NCBI RefSeq assembly: GCF_002177115.1 | Contig: NZ_MVAG01000114.1 | Coordinates: 186,001-250,000, forward strand | Direction of reading: 5' to 3' | DNA length: 64,000 nucleotides | Source of the DNA: Chryseobacterium mucoviscidosis | Lineage (GTDB): Bacteria > Bacteroidota > Bacteroidia > Flavobacteriales > Weeksellaceae | Shown: piece by piece, positions 10,518 through 18,032 of the stretch | Numbering within the stretch: the first letter of the stretch is position 1 | How the letters are laid out: every line of letters begins with the position of its first letter | The notes under the pieces: model-generated | Seen by the model: only the letters and a program-made list of their open reading frames with translations | Database searches by the model: none | What the model was told of the DNA's origin: nothing | Translations under genes and position numbers: made by a program

Positions 10518-10550
10518 AGAAGCTCTCCGAAAATTCGGAGGGCTTCTTTT
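10518..10550 (+). terminator. Rho-independent terminator of the ars operon
   Basis: Arms AGAAGCTCTCCGAA and TTCGGAGGGCTTCT pair around a two- to four-base loop and are followed by TTT. The hairpin also reads reasonably on the opposite strand and so may serve the convergent ORF6N gene. Confidence 0.85.
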
Positions 10551-11430
10551 ATGGCTTATTTAGGATTTGAAGCATCCTGCCGACTTCAATATCCATTCTT
10601 GAAAAAGCAAACCATTTTTTGCCCAGGTCTTTGAGTGATGCCCCGATATGGTAGAGTTCTGTATGGTCAATAATCAAAAAACGGTCATGGGCATCGGAAA
10701 ACACTTCAATTTCTATCGGAGGATATTGACTATTATAGCGTTGTAAGTCTAACCGTAACTGATTGCTGAAACTTTTGGTAAGAATTGTAGCAGTTACATT
10801 AGTCTTACGCTTACCCAACAAAGTAAGCACCGTATCATCCACATAATTATCAAGCAGGATAATAGAACTTTTGGCACTTCGGATAATATCGGAAACAAAG
10901 GCGTAGGCATCAAATACCTGTCCGTCGTAGAAAATGCCTTTTTCACTGTGGAGCTTGTCGCTTTCCAAAGCCTTAAAAATCTCTTCAAATTTTTGGTCGG
11001 CTTCCAGTTGCTTTAACTCGATATTATCCAAACGATGAAACAAAGAAGCGTTGCTAATGAGCATACGCCGCATTTCTACAAAGGCTTCCATTATTTCCAC
11101 ACTCATTTTAACGGCTATATCTGAACGGAGTATGGCAGATGCCATTGCAACGCCTTGTTCGGTAAAAACATAGGGCAAATAACGTCTGCCGCCGTAATTT
11201 AAACTTGAGGTTCCAATTTGGAACCTCAAGTTTTCAACTTCCTCTTCGGTCAGTTGAAAGCAGAATGATACAGGAAAACGCTCAATATTTCTTTTTACGG
11301 CTTTGTTCAGGTTCTTTGTTTCCACCTGATATAAGGCGGTGAGGTCGCTATCCAACATTACCTGTTTGCCCCGAATGGTATAAATCAGGTTCCTGATTTT
11401 TTTGGGTACGATTGACGGTTTATTTTCCAT
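10549..11430 (-). CDS. ORF6N DNA-binding protein with phospholipase D-like C-terminus
   Basis: A 293-residue protein. The first 110 residues match the ORF6N domain of phage and mobile-element antirepressors, with IYTIRGKQVMLDSDLTALY and LPYVFTEQGVAMASAIL. A helical linker follows. The C-terminal third (FYDGQVFDAYAF onward) resembles a single phospholipase D-like half-site with HDRFLIID, an HKD-type motif in which Arg replaces Lys. I start at ATG 11430, giving an 11-bp overlap with the topoisomerase gene; an in-frame upstream ATG at 11463 would increase the overlap. A regulatory or nuclease role on element DNA is possible; function unknown. Confidence 0.75.
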   Translation of the reverse strand: MENKPSIVPKKIRNLIYTIRGKQVMLDSDLTALYQVETKNLNKAVKRNIERFPVSFCFQLTEEEVENLRFQIGTSSLNYGGRRYLPYVFTEQGVAMASAILRSDIAVKMSVEIMEAFVEMRRMLISNASLFHRLDNIELKQLEADQKFEEIFKALESDKLHSEKGIFYDGQVFDAYAFVSDIIRSAKSSIILLDNYVDDTVLTLLGKRKTNVTATILTKSFSNQLRLDLQRYNSQYPPIEIEVFSDAHDRFLIIDHTELYHIGASLKDLGKKWFAFSRMDIEVGRMLQILNKP

Positions 11431-13513
11431 TGCGTTTACTGCTTTTGTTTTTCTCAAACTCAAAGGAACTTTCAGTGTTTTCTTTCAGAATGATGTAAGC
11501 ATCGAATTTCTTTCCGGCTTTGCTTGTCATTCCTTTGATAAGAGAGGTTTTGCCTTTATTGACAAGGTTTGTTACATTTTCGATACTGATTTGTACACCG
11601 CAGACGGTGCGGAACTGTACCCAGTTACAAGCCTCATCAGGGCATTTCACAATCTTGTCACGGATAATAAGCTGCTGACTTTTGCATTTCGGGCAGGTTA
11701 GTTTGGGTTGGTTGGTGCTTGCAATAGAGGTTTGTAGCAATTCATCGGTAATAGATTTGGCATAGGTTTCCATTTCCTTTTGGAATGTTCCGGCATCCGC
11801 TTCGTTATTTTCTATTTTCTGTAACGCCAATTCCCATTCGGCAGTCATTGCCACGTCTGCAATTTTCCGGTCTTTTACAAGCCCGTACACCTGCAATCCT
11901 TTTTCCGTAGGGATTAAAGAACGTTTATCCCGTTGGATATAATTACGGGTAAACAGGGTTTCGATAATGGCGGCTCTTGTTGCAGGAGTACCGATGCCGA
12001 TATTTTTGAGGGCTTTGCGTTCTTCTTCGTTCTCAATTTCTTTCCCTGCGGTTTCCATAGCCGACAAAAGCCCGGCTTCGGTGTAAAGCACTGGTGGTTT
12101 GGTCTGCTTTTCCAAAACTGCGGCTTCCTTTATGGCAAGTTCGTCGCCTTTATGCAGTTCAGGTAATTCCTGCACTGGCTCTTCGCCGTCATCGGTAAAA
12201 CTTCCTTTTATGGAACGCCAACCCGCTTCCTGAATTTTACAGCCTTTTGCCGTAAAGTCGTAATGCAATACCTGTAATGATACATCGGTTATTTCTTTGA
12301 CACAGGCTTGCGATATGGCTTCAAGCAAGCGAAGCGCAATCATATTGTAAATCTTGTTTTCGTCTGCATTAAGTACGGACGGCACTTTGTCCGTAATCAA
12401 CAAACCGTGATGGTCCGTTACACGGAGGTCATTCACGATACGTTTGTTGAACCGTCCCCATTTGATTTTGGTAAGGGCTTGCTTGCAATCCTCACGATTT
12501 TGCAATGCCCGCACGAGGTTTGGAATTTCTGCCCACATATCTTCAGGGATGTATTTGCTCCCGGTACGTGGGTACGTGATAAACTTCTTTTCGTACAGGC
12601 TTTGCGCAATATTGAGCGTTGCTTCAGCAGATAATTTCAGCCTTTTGTTGGCTTCCTTTTGTAAGCCTGTCAGGTCGAAAAGCAAGGGCGGTTGTTCTGT
12701 AACGCTTTTGGTTTCTACTGATGTAAAGGTTGCCGTTGCGCCACGCTGAATAGCTTTAAGGGTATCATCAGCAAGTTGCTTTTCGTCCCATTTGGTTGCG
12801 GAAATACTTTTGAAATCAACCTGGGCTTTGTTGTGCGTTAATTGTATCTGCCAGTATTTCTTTACCGTGAAATTCTTATTGTCGAGGTAACGTTTGCATA
12901 TCAAAGCCAGTGTGGGCGTTTGCACTCTTCCAAGCGAATAGATACCATTGCCTGCGGCAATGCTCAATGCCTGTGTAGCATTGATGCCTACAAGCCAGTC
13001 GGCACGGCTTCTGCCTTGCGCTGCCTGATACAGTCCGTCAAATGCTGCCCCGTCTTTTAGGTTGTTGAAGCCTTGCTTTATTGCCTTTTCGGTAAGCGAA
13101 CTTATCCAAAGGCGTTCAAAAGGTTTGTTGCATTTCAGGTATTCATAAATGTACCTGAAAATGAGTTCGCCCTCACGACCTGCATCGGTAGCAACGATGA
13201 TGCTGTTGCTTTGCTTAAAAAGCTGCTCAATGACTTTCAGTTGCTTTAATGCGCCAGTATCGGCGGTGTACCCTTTGTCTTTTTTGACCTTGCGGACGGT
13301 CAATAAAAACGGGTTGGGCAATATCGGCAGGGATGCTTTATCAAATCCCGAAATGCCGTAATCTTCGGGCATTCCCAGTCCTATTAAATGACCGAATGCC
13401 CACGTAACAAAATAGCCGTTACCTGTCAGGTAGCCATCCTTTTTATCGGATGCTCCCACAAGTCCGGCTATTTCCCTTGCTACGCTTGGTTTTTCTGCAA
13501 TGATTGTTTTCAT
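11420..13513 (-). CDS. topB: DNA topoisomerase III, Exc homolog
   Basis: A 697-residue type IA topoisomerase. It has the N-terminal Toprim domain (IIAEKPSVAREIA, then DAGREGELIFRYIYEY), the SRADWLVGINATQAL gate region and the active-site motif ITYPRTGS with Tyr314. The tail has a Cys zinc finger (CPKCK, CPDEAC). It relaxes or decatenates single-stranded DNA. In CTnDOT the equivalent gene exc closes the excision operon xis2c-xis2d-orf3-exc, and the gene order here matches. Starts six bases after DUF3945. Confidence 0.93.
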   Translation of the reverse strand: MKTIIAEKPSVAREIAGLVGASDKKDGYLTGNGYFVTWAFGHLIGLGMPEDYGISGFDKASLPILPNPFLLTVRKVKKDKGYTADTGALKQLKVIEQLFKQSNSIIVATDAGREGELIFRYIYEYLKCNKPFERLWISSLTEKAIKQGFNNLKDGAAFDGLYQAAQGRSRADWLVGINATQALSIAAGNGIYSLGRVQTPTLALICKRYLDNKNFTVKKYWQIQLTHNKAQVDFKSISATKWDEKQLADDTLKAIQRGATATFTSVETKSVTEQPPLLFDLTGLQKEANKRLKLSAEATLNIAQSLYEKKFITYPRTGSKYIPEDMWAEIPNLVRALQNREDCKQALTKIKWGRFNKRIVNDLRVTDHHGLLITDKVPSVLNADENKIYNMIALRLLEAISQACVKEITDVSLQVLHYDFTAKGCKIQEAGWRSIKGSFTDDGEEPVQELPELHKGDELAIKEAAVLEKQTKPPVLYTEAGLLSAMETAGKEIENEEERKALKNIGIGTPATRAAIIETLFTRNYIQRDKRSLIPTEKGLQVYGLVKDRKIADVAMTAEWELALQKIENNEADAGTFQKEMETYAKSITDELLQTSIASTNQPKLTCPKCKSQQLIIRDKIVKCPDEACNWVQFRTVCGVQISIENVTNLVNKGKTSLIKGMTSKAGKKFDAYIILKENTESSFEFEKNKSSKRNGK

Positions 13514-13519
13514 ACTGTA

Positions 13520-14980
13520 TTACATTTTTCTGCCTTTGGATTTTTCAGGCTTGTTATCCTGTTGCTCCTGCTGCTTCTCGTTTTTCGGTCTTTGCTGCCC
13601 GGACTTCAAAGGCTCTTGGACGTTCTTGGTCGCTTCGTTGGTTTTACCCTCCGAATTGACGGCAGTTTGTGTTTTATGAGTTTCGGCAGGTTCTACCCGT
13701 GCTTTGTACTGACCGGGAAACTCAAAATTGGTCTTTCCGCTATCTTTGTCGAACGTGATATAACCCTTATACGGTTGGTCTTTTTTGTCTTTCAGTTCAA
13801 CGTATATGGTTTGTCCAGCTTTGAACTTGTTGTACTGCTCATCATCCAGTTCTTTGCCCCTGAAAGTTCTTGGAGCTTCTTGCGGTTGGCTTTGCTGATT
13901 GCTTTGTTGGGTATTCTGTTGGTTCGTTTGCGCCTGCTGATTGTTGTTGCTTCTGTCAAACAGGAACTCAACATACCGTTTGTCCGCATTGAATTGTACA
14001 GTTGCCGAAAACTCCGTTCCTTTCGAGGAAATCATACCCTCTAAATAGAGCGGTTTGCCCTCCATCAGCGTTTGCTTTTGTTCGTCATTCAGCTTTACGC
14101 CCTTAATTTCATCGGGAATTTTTATAAACTCCGTGCGCAGTGCAATCACATCATTGGTCAGCCTGTCAATGCTGATAATGGACGGCATCAGTTCGCCTGT
14201 TTTAGAATTTACCAAATTGACGACACGCCCCATATTACCCGTTTCGAGCAGGTTTTTCTTGTCTTCGTCCGTAAACTTGTGACCGAAAAACTCAAAGTGG
14301 AGGTTAGGTTCTCTTTTGATACCGTGTATTGCCACGATAACATTGCCGTCTTCCGCTTGCTGCAAAGACAAGCGGGCATCTGTGCGGAGGATGGAACTAC
14401 CGAGGTTAATACCTATCGGTAAAAGTTCATTGGTTTTATAACCTCGTAACAAAGGGTCGAGCAGGTTTCTTTTTTCAAGATACTCTTTGCTTAATCCGAG
14501 GTTTTTCATTGTGTCCCAATCAATCTGCTCCGGCTTGTAGCGGTATTCGCTTGTTTCTGTTGTTGTTTGTGCTGTTGCCATATTATTTTGATTTTCTTGT
14601 TTTTTATCCGGTTGGAGTTCTGCTTTCACTTCGTGTTCTTTCAGCACTTTCTCGCCCTGTGGAGTGGGCTTATCTACGTGCTTTTGCAGTTCCTCCGCTT
14701 TTTCAGCAGCAACAGGGGCAGGCACTTTGAAGAAAGTAAAGTTTGTAGGGTTCTTTAACTGGCTGAAAAAATTGGAAAAGAAGTTGGAAAAGAAATCGCC
14801 GCTTTTGTCCACACGCATAAACTGGTTTTGGTTCTTCTTGGTGGGTTCTACGGTTTCCATTTTCCCGTTTTCGTCGATACTCTTTACCGCCTGGATTTTC
14901 ATTTTCTCTTTATCCAGTACGAGTAATATGTCCGAAAGCTGTTCCGGCATTTCTTGTTTATTCGTTGTTTCTTCGCTCAT
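13520..14980 (-). CDS. DUF4099/DUF3945 protein of the excision operon (orf3-like)
   Basis: A 486-residue protein. A DUF4099-like segment starts near 150 (YKPEQIDWDTMKNLGLSKE, LLDPLLRGYKTNELLPI). DUF3945-type repeats follow (LNDEQKQTLMEGKPLYLEGM; LDDEQYNKFKAGQTIYVEL), each with a short beta-rich unit. Long Gln/Asn and Lys-rich linkers surround them. It occupies the position of orf3 between the Xis proteins and Exc in CTnDOT. No enzymatic motif seen; cytoplasmic. An internal ATG at about 14581 (MATAQTT) could give a shorter product that keeps both domains. Confidence 0.8.
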   Translation of the reverse strand: MSEETTNKQEMPEQLSDILLVLDKEKMKIQAVKSIDENGKMETVEPTKKNQNQFMRVDKSGDFFSNFFSNFFSQLKNPTNFTFFKVPAPVAAEKAEELQKHVDKPTPQGEKVLKEHEVKAELQPDKKQENQNNMATAQTTTETSEYRYKPEQIDWDTMKNLGLSKEYLEKRNLLDPLLRGYKTNELLPIGINLGSSILRTDARLSLQQAEDGNVIVAIHGIKREPNLHFEFFGHKFTDEDKKNLLETGNMGRVVNLVNSKTGELMPSIISIDRLTNDVIALRTEFIKIPDEIKGVKLNDEQKQTLMEGKPLYLEGMISSKGTEFSATVQFNADKRYVEFLFDRSNNNQQAQTNQQNTQQSNQQSQPQEAPRTFRGKELDDEQYNKFKAGQTIYVELKDKKDQPYKGYITFDKDSGKTNFEFPGQYKARVEPAETHKTQTAVNSEGKTNEATKNVQEPLKSGQQRPKNEKQQEQQDNKPEKSKGRKM

Positions 14981-15063
14981 AATCTGAAATTTTAAAATTC
15001 ACGGTCGAATGTAAAGGAAGCCTTCACTGATTTGCGTTATGTGGCACTCAAAGGCAGTGTTTG

Positions 15064-15372
15064 TCACTTCTTGGCATCCAGTTTAGGCAGGGGCGGGTTA
15101 AAACTTTCCCTGATGAATTGATGCACATCGGACAGTTTGTAATACAGTTTTCCGCTAATGGTATAATAAGGGAGCTTACCTATGGAGCGATACCGTTGCA
15201 GGGAACGGTTACTGATTTTCAGCATTTGCAATAAATCCTGATTATCCAGTAACTCTTCGCCGTCTATGCTGTTGCGCTTCTTTTGTAAATCGTCTATGTG
15301 GTTGCCAAGAATGTCCAGCCTGTCCATTATGCGTTCCATCCACGCCACAAATTCCATTTTGTCGATATTCAT
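15064..15372 (-). CDS. Small HTH protein, Xis2d-like
   Basis: A 102-residue protein with a MerR/excisionase-type winged helix (HTH_17): LLDNQDLLQMLKISNRSLQRYR followed by the wing GKLPYYTISGKLYYKLSDV. A helical N-terminus precedes it. In CTnDOT two such proteins bend the attachment DNA for IntDOT-mediated excision. It lies 12 bases after the other HTH gene and 83 bases before DUF3945. Which of the pair equals Xis2c or Xis2d is inferred from order only. Confidence 0.78.
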   Translation of the reverse strand: MNIDKMEFVAWMERIMDRLDILGNHIDDLQKKRNSIDGEELLDNQDLLQMLKISNRSLQRYRSIGKLPYYTISGKLYYKLSDVHQFIRESFNPPLPKLDAKK

Positions 15373-15384
15373 ACGGGTACGCTT

Positions 15385-15738
15385 TTAATGATTACCTGAT
15401 TTCAGCTTTCTGCCTTTCTCGATATAGCTTTTGCCTTTCGCCATAAGCTGCTCCACATATTCATCGGTCGTCTGCACGGCGTTAGCGTTGAGCATTTCCT
15501 TGATAGCACCAATCGTATAGTAATACTGCCCGTACATTTTTGAAAAAGCTATCTGCCCGTTGGTGCGCATACGCCACAACGTTTTTTCGCTGATGTGGAG
15601 ATACTGGCAGACTTCGTGGTTGTTGAGCCATAAGCTATCGTAGCTTGTATCTTCCAGTTTGAGGATATATTCGCTAATGGCTTTCAACCGTTCGTTGAGG
15701 TGCTTCCACACTTCTTCGTCAACTGTTATAATGTTCAT
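15385..15738 (-). CDS. Small HTH protein, Xis2c-like
   Basis: A 117-residue protein with the same architecture as its downstream neighbour: helical N-terminus, then the HTH_17 fold WLNNHEVCQYLHISEKTLWRMR and wing GQIAFSKMYGQYYYTIGAI. The first gene of the predicted excision operon. A promoter with the TTGGCA half-sites described below lies directly upstream. Excision factor or repressor is the likely role. Confidence 0.78.
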   Translation of the reverse strand: MNIITVDEEVWKHLNERLKAISEYILKLEDTSYDSLWLNNHEVCQYLHISEKTLWRMRTNGQIAFSKMYGQYYYTIGAIKEMLNANAVQTTDEYVEQLMAKGKSYIEKGRKLKSGNH

Positions 15739-15764
15739 TGCACTATTGTTTAATATTCACAGTA

Positions 15765-15820
15765 CAAAATTCAGAAGTGTGGCAGTGTTTGTCTGCCAAT
15801 GCGTACCCATTGGTTTGGCA
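15765..15820 (-). promoter_or_regulatory. Excision-operon promoter with TGCCAA/TTGGCA half-sites
   Basis: On the minus strand GAATTTTG (15772-15765), one base off the TAnnTTTG -7 consensus, lies 27 bases before the first HTH gene. TTG of a TTGGCA (15799-15794) lies 24 bases further upstream. CCAATG (15796-15801) and CATTGG (15808-15813) form an inverted repeat with a six-base spacer, nested in TGCCAA (15794-15799) and TTGGCA (15815-15820). This is a plausible activator site for RteC. Confidence 0.45.
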
Positions 15821-15847
15821 CTTTTTTTCAAATTTTTTGCAATGAGA

Positions 15848-15872
15848 AAAACCCTTGTTTAATAAGGGTTTT
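15848..15872 (-). terminator. Hairpin between rteC and the excision operon
   Basis: Nine-bp arms AAAACCCTT and AAGGGTTTT with a seven-base loop. Read on the minus strand it is followed by TCTCATTG, so the U-tract is formed by the arm itself. It could end readthrough from rteC or form a leader structure. Confidence 0.45.
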
Positions 15873-15901
15873 AGCGTGTTTCGGTTATTTTGTAGTAGCC
15901 T

Positions 15902-15937
15902 TTTGCCCATATATGCCAATTGGCATATATGGGCAAA
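15902..15937. repeat. Perfect 36-bp palindrome
   Basis: Positions 15902-15937 equal their own reverse complement over all 36 bases, centred on GCCAATTGGC. The core TGCCAA/TTGGCA (15914-15925) repeats the half-sites at the excision promoter about 100 bases away. With no loop and no U-tract it is better explained as a protein-binding or replication/recombination site than as a terminator. Confidence 0.7.
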
Positions 15938-15940
15938 GAA

Positions 15941-15967
15941 AAAGCAGTACATTTTGTGTACTGCTTT
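15941..15967 (-). terminator. Terminator of rteC copy 2
   Basis: Eleven-bp arms (AAAGCAGTACA with TGTACTGCTTT) with a five-base loop. On the minus strand it is followed by TTCTTTG after a run of T. Lies 22 bases after the rteC stop. Confidence 0.75.
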
Positions 15968-15988
15968 CAAACACCCGTGCTGATGTTG

Positions 15989-16834
15989 CTAAAGGTCTTT
16001 ATCCATATACTCTTCGAGGGAAATTTTGAGCTGGTCTAAAAACACCGTTCGGGAGCCTGCCCTTGTTTTCATTCGGTGGAAAGAATGATGTATATCGTTC
16101 AAGGGCGTTCGGAAGAGGATTTGGAAAATCAATGCTAATTTCCTGATGCCTATTTTCCCGTATGCAATAGATTTGGAAACATACAGGGCGTAAATCAATT
16201 CTATCAGTGCATTTTGCGAGTTCGTCCACGAAATGTCTTTGTTTCCATCACCGTTTATTGAAATGGTATCGGGATTTTTTTCAGGGTTTATTTTGGTAAG
16301 CAAGAAAGTATAAAGTAATTCATTGGCTATAATATGGGCAACTTTGTTATCGTAATAAGTAGAAAAGCTAAGGTCAATTTCAAATACACTACTTTTTAGA
16401 CCATCGTGGTAATTGATTTTTCCGAGCCTGAAATAACTGTGGTCACGGTCAGTTCTGCCTGCACGATAGTACCTGTAAAAATCCTCATTGGATATGCTTT
16501 CCTTGTATTCGGATTTGAGGATTTTAAGTTGGTTTTCAAAATAACTTTGGTGTATTCTCCCTGCACTTACGGGGCAGGTAGTTTCAATGCGGAATACCTT
16601 ATTGTAATAAATAAGTTTTCCTAAAATCTGCGGTTTGATATTCTTGAAAAAATTGATTTCCTGCCGTTCGTCCTTAAATCCGGTTTGTAAGACTTTCATC
16701 TTTATGGTAAATAGCATTTCCTTCAGGAATAAGGTCATTTGGTAAGCCTCATCAGCAGTTTGCATAATTTGAGAAGAAAGATTATCTTCCTGATGCTGAA
16801 TTTGCGATAATATTTTACTCAACACGATTTCCAT
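15989..16834 (-). CDS. rteC: RteC family regulator (copy 2)
   Basis: A 281-residue RteC family protein with the blocks EINFFKNIKPQILGKLIYYNKVFRIET, YRYYRAGRTDRDHSYF and WTNSQNALIELIYALY in the same order as copy 1 at 455-1276. In CTnDOT the rteC gene lies directly upstream of the excision operon, as here, so this copy is the more likely activator of the two HTH genes, DUF3945 and topB. Start ATG 16834 is the first in frame. Inverted repeats (TTGGAAATAA with TTATTTCCAA) lie 66-128 bases upstream and may hold its own control site. Confidence 0.88.
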   Translation of the reverse strand: MEIVLSKILSQIQHQEDNLSSQIMQTADEAYQMTLFLKEMLFTIKMKVLQTGFKDERQEINFFKNIKPQILGKLIYYNKVFRIETTCPVSAGRIHQSYFENQLKILKSEYKESISNEDFYRYYRAGRTDRDHSYFRLGKINYHDGLKSSVFEIDLSFSTYYDNKVAHIIANELLYTFLLTKINPEKNPDTISINGDGNKDISWTNSQNALIELIYALYVSKSIAYGKIGIRKLALIFQILFRTPLNDIHHSFHRMKTRAGSRTVFLDQLKISLEEYMDKDL

Positions 16835-16899
16835 AGCTTAGTCTGTTAAAAGTTATCACTACTTGTTTCGGAACCACATTTTAATTGATATACCAAAAC

Positions 16900-16962
16900 T
16901 TGGAAATAATATGTAAACCATTATCACATTGTGTCCCCATATTGGGAAAGATTTATTTCCAA
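16900..16962. promoter_or_regulatory. Inverted repeat upstream of rteC copy 2
   Basis: TTGGAAATAA (16900-16909) and TTATTTCCAA (16953-16962) are exact 10-bp inverted copies separated by 43 bases, with a smaller CCCATATTGGG dyad near 16936-16946 between them. A weak -7-like TAACTTTT lies at about 16846-16853 on the minus strand. The layout fits binding of a dimeric regulator upstream of rteC. Confidence 0.35.
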
Positions 16963-16993
16963 TTACGCTTTTTGATGTATATTGGAAAAGCAG

Positions 16994-17030
16994 AAAAAGG
17001 GTTAAGTACACTACGACTTAACCCTTTTTT
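16994..17030. terminator. Strong bidirectional terminator at the right end of the element
   Basis: Fourteen-bp perfect arms AAAAAGGGTTAAGT and ACTTAACCCTTTTT with an eight-base loop, followed by T on the plus strand and preceded by A. It insulates the element from the chromosome next to it. Confidence 0.8.
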
Positions 17031-17032
17031 TA

Positions 17033-17042
17033 TTAAATTTGC
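17033..17042. other. Possible attachment core / -7 element
   Basis: TTAAATTTGC differs in one base from the GTAnnTTTGC core described for CTnDOT attachment sites. It lies exactly where element-type genes end and chromosomal genes begin. The same bases contain TAAATTTG, a perfect flavobacterial -7 element, so the match may only be a promoter for the small ORF at 17067. Confidence 0.25.
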
Positions 17043-17066
17043 AATAATGATTTACAAGGTAATCAG

Positions 17067-17174
17067 ATGAAAGCGAGTGCAGTAAGCACCATTACTAAAT
17101 CGTTACCGATAGCACTTTCGGTTCTTGTAAACTACTCTTTATTAGCCACTTTGGGCTATATTAATCTTTTTTAA
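17067..17174 (+). CDS. Possible 35-residue single-helix membrane peptide
   Basis: ATG at 17067 opens 35 codons. The product has Lys at positions 2 and 11 followed by a hydrophobic stretch (ALSVLVNYSLLATLGY) long enough for one membrane helix. AAGG lies 10 bases upstream, and TAAATTTG (17034-17041) could be the promoter. It matches no family I recognise. Short length and lack of comparison make this uncertain; it could be a chance frame at the element border. Confidence 0.35.
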   Translation: MKASAVSTITKSLPIALSVLVNYSLLATLGYINLF

Positions 17175-17181
17175 TAAAAAA

Positions 17182-17202
17182 TGACCGATTAAAAACCGGT
17201 CA
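17182..17202 (-). terminator. Hairpin oriented to the minus strand
   Basis: TGACCG and CGGTCA pair with a nine-base loop. On the minus strand TTTTTTATT follows, so it would end transcription moving leftward into the element. No minus-strand gene is seen to its right before 18263, hence its purpose is unclear. Confidence 0.4.
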
Positions 17203-17309
17203 CCCTCAAATTATTTATCTACCTAACATTGCTTTAAGTATGATTATCTAACGGAGAAATATTAAAAATTATTTTAAAAAGAAAAAAATTTTTATCCTGA
17301 AAATCCTAC

Positions 17310-17344
17310 TGACAAACTGTTGTCATCACCCCGGTTTATCTTTG
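17310..17344 (+). promoter_or_regulatory. Promoter and dyad operator of the DinB-like gene
   Basis: TATCTTTG at 17337-17344 is a full -7 element. TGACAA-ACTG-TTGTCA at 17310-17325 is a 6-bp-arm dyad in the -33 zone, placed to be bound by a regulator such as the WYL protein encoded 0.9 kb downstream. Confidence 0.5.
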
Positions 17345-17373
17345 TATCAACAATAACAAACAACATTAAAACT

Positions 17374-17874
17374 ATGACAACTACAGCAACCATCACAAAA
17401 CAGTTTATGACTTCGGAACAATTATTAGAACATTGGCAAGGTCACAGAAATTTAACGAGAAGAGTGATCGAAGCGTTTCCTGAAAAGGATTTATTTGAAT
17501 TTTCGATTGCGGGAATGAGACCGTTCGCAAAGTTAGCGGTTGAGTTAATCAGCATTGGCGGACCTGCTTTGAAGGGGATTGTCGACAAGAATATGGAAGC
17601 TTACAATGAAGAAGGTTTTGTGCCGAAAACGAAGGAGGAGCTTCTGAAAAAGTGGGACGAAGAAACGGAAACGATCAATCATTATTTTGCGCAGATTTCG
17701 GAGGAGCGTTTTCAGGAGACTTTTAATTTATTCGGACAGTATGAATTCCCTGTGTATCAGAATATTCTGTATTTCGTTGATAATGAAATTCATCACCGTG
17801 GACAAGGGTATGTTTATTTAAGAGCTTTGGGAATTGAACCGCCTTTTTTTTGGGAGAGATTTTCGGTTCGTTAA
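17374..17874 (+). CDS. DinB family protein
   Basis: A 166-residue four-helix protein of the DinB/YfiT-like superfamily. The end block NEIHHRGQGYVYLRALG, with the conserved His pair, and the N-terminal HWQGHRNLTRR give the expected metal-binding His residues. Members act as thiol-dependent transferases or unknown metalloenzymes; the substrate here is unknown. ATG 17374 is chosen because the in-frame codons upstream to 17320 fall in the promoter. Convergent with the WYL regulator, a pairing often seen in flavobacteria, which suggests control by that regulator. Confidence 0.8.
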   Translation: MTTTATITKQFMTSEQLLEHWQGHRNLTRRVIEAFPEKDLFEFSIAGMRPFAKLAVELISIGGPALKGIVDKNMEAYNEEGFVPKTKEELLKKWDEETETINHYFAQISEERFQETFNLFGQYEFPVYQNILYFVDNEIHHRGQGYVYLRALGIEPPFFWERFSVR

Positions 17875-18032
17875 TGCCTTTGTTCAAGTTGAAATCATTG
17901 ATTCTCTCACGAAACCGCAGTAAGGAAAAAGAGCGGAGATGCGTCTCATAGGTTAAATTTTAACGAAGTTTTATGATCTGCGGATCCGTTCTTCTTTAAA
18001 CATGAAGTTTGTTTAAGCTAATTTTAAATTTA

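Noticed and set aside
13388..14044. 218-codon plus-strand frame across topB and the DUF3945 gene
   Set aside because: Spans two genes on the other strand; its hydrophobic Leu/Phe-rich sequence is the complement of Lys/Gln-rich codons.
15902..15937. The 36-bp palindrome as a terminator
   Set aside because: No loop and no following T-run; the neighbouring hairpin 15941-15967 already serves as the rteC terminator.
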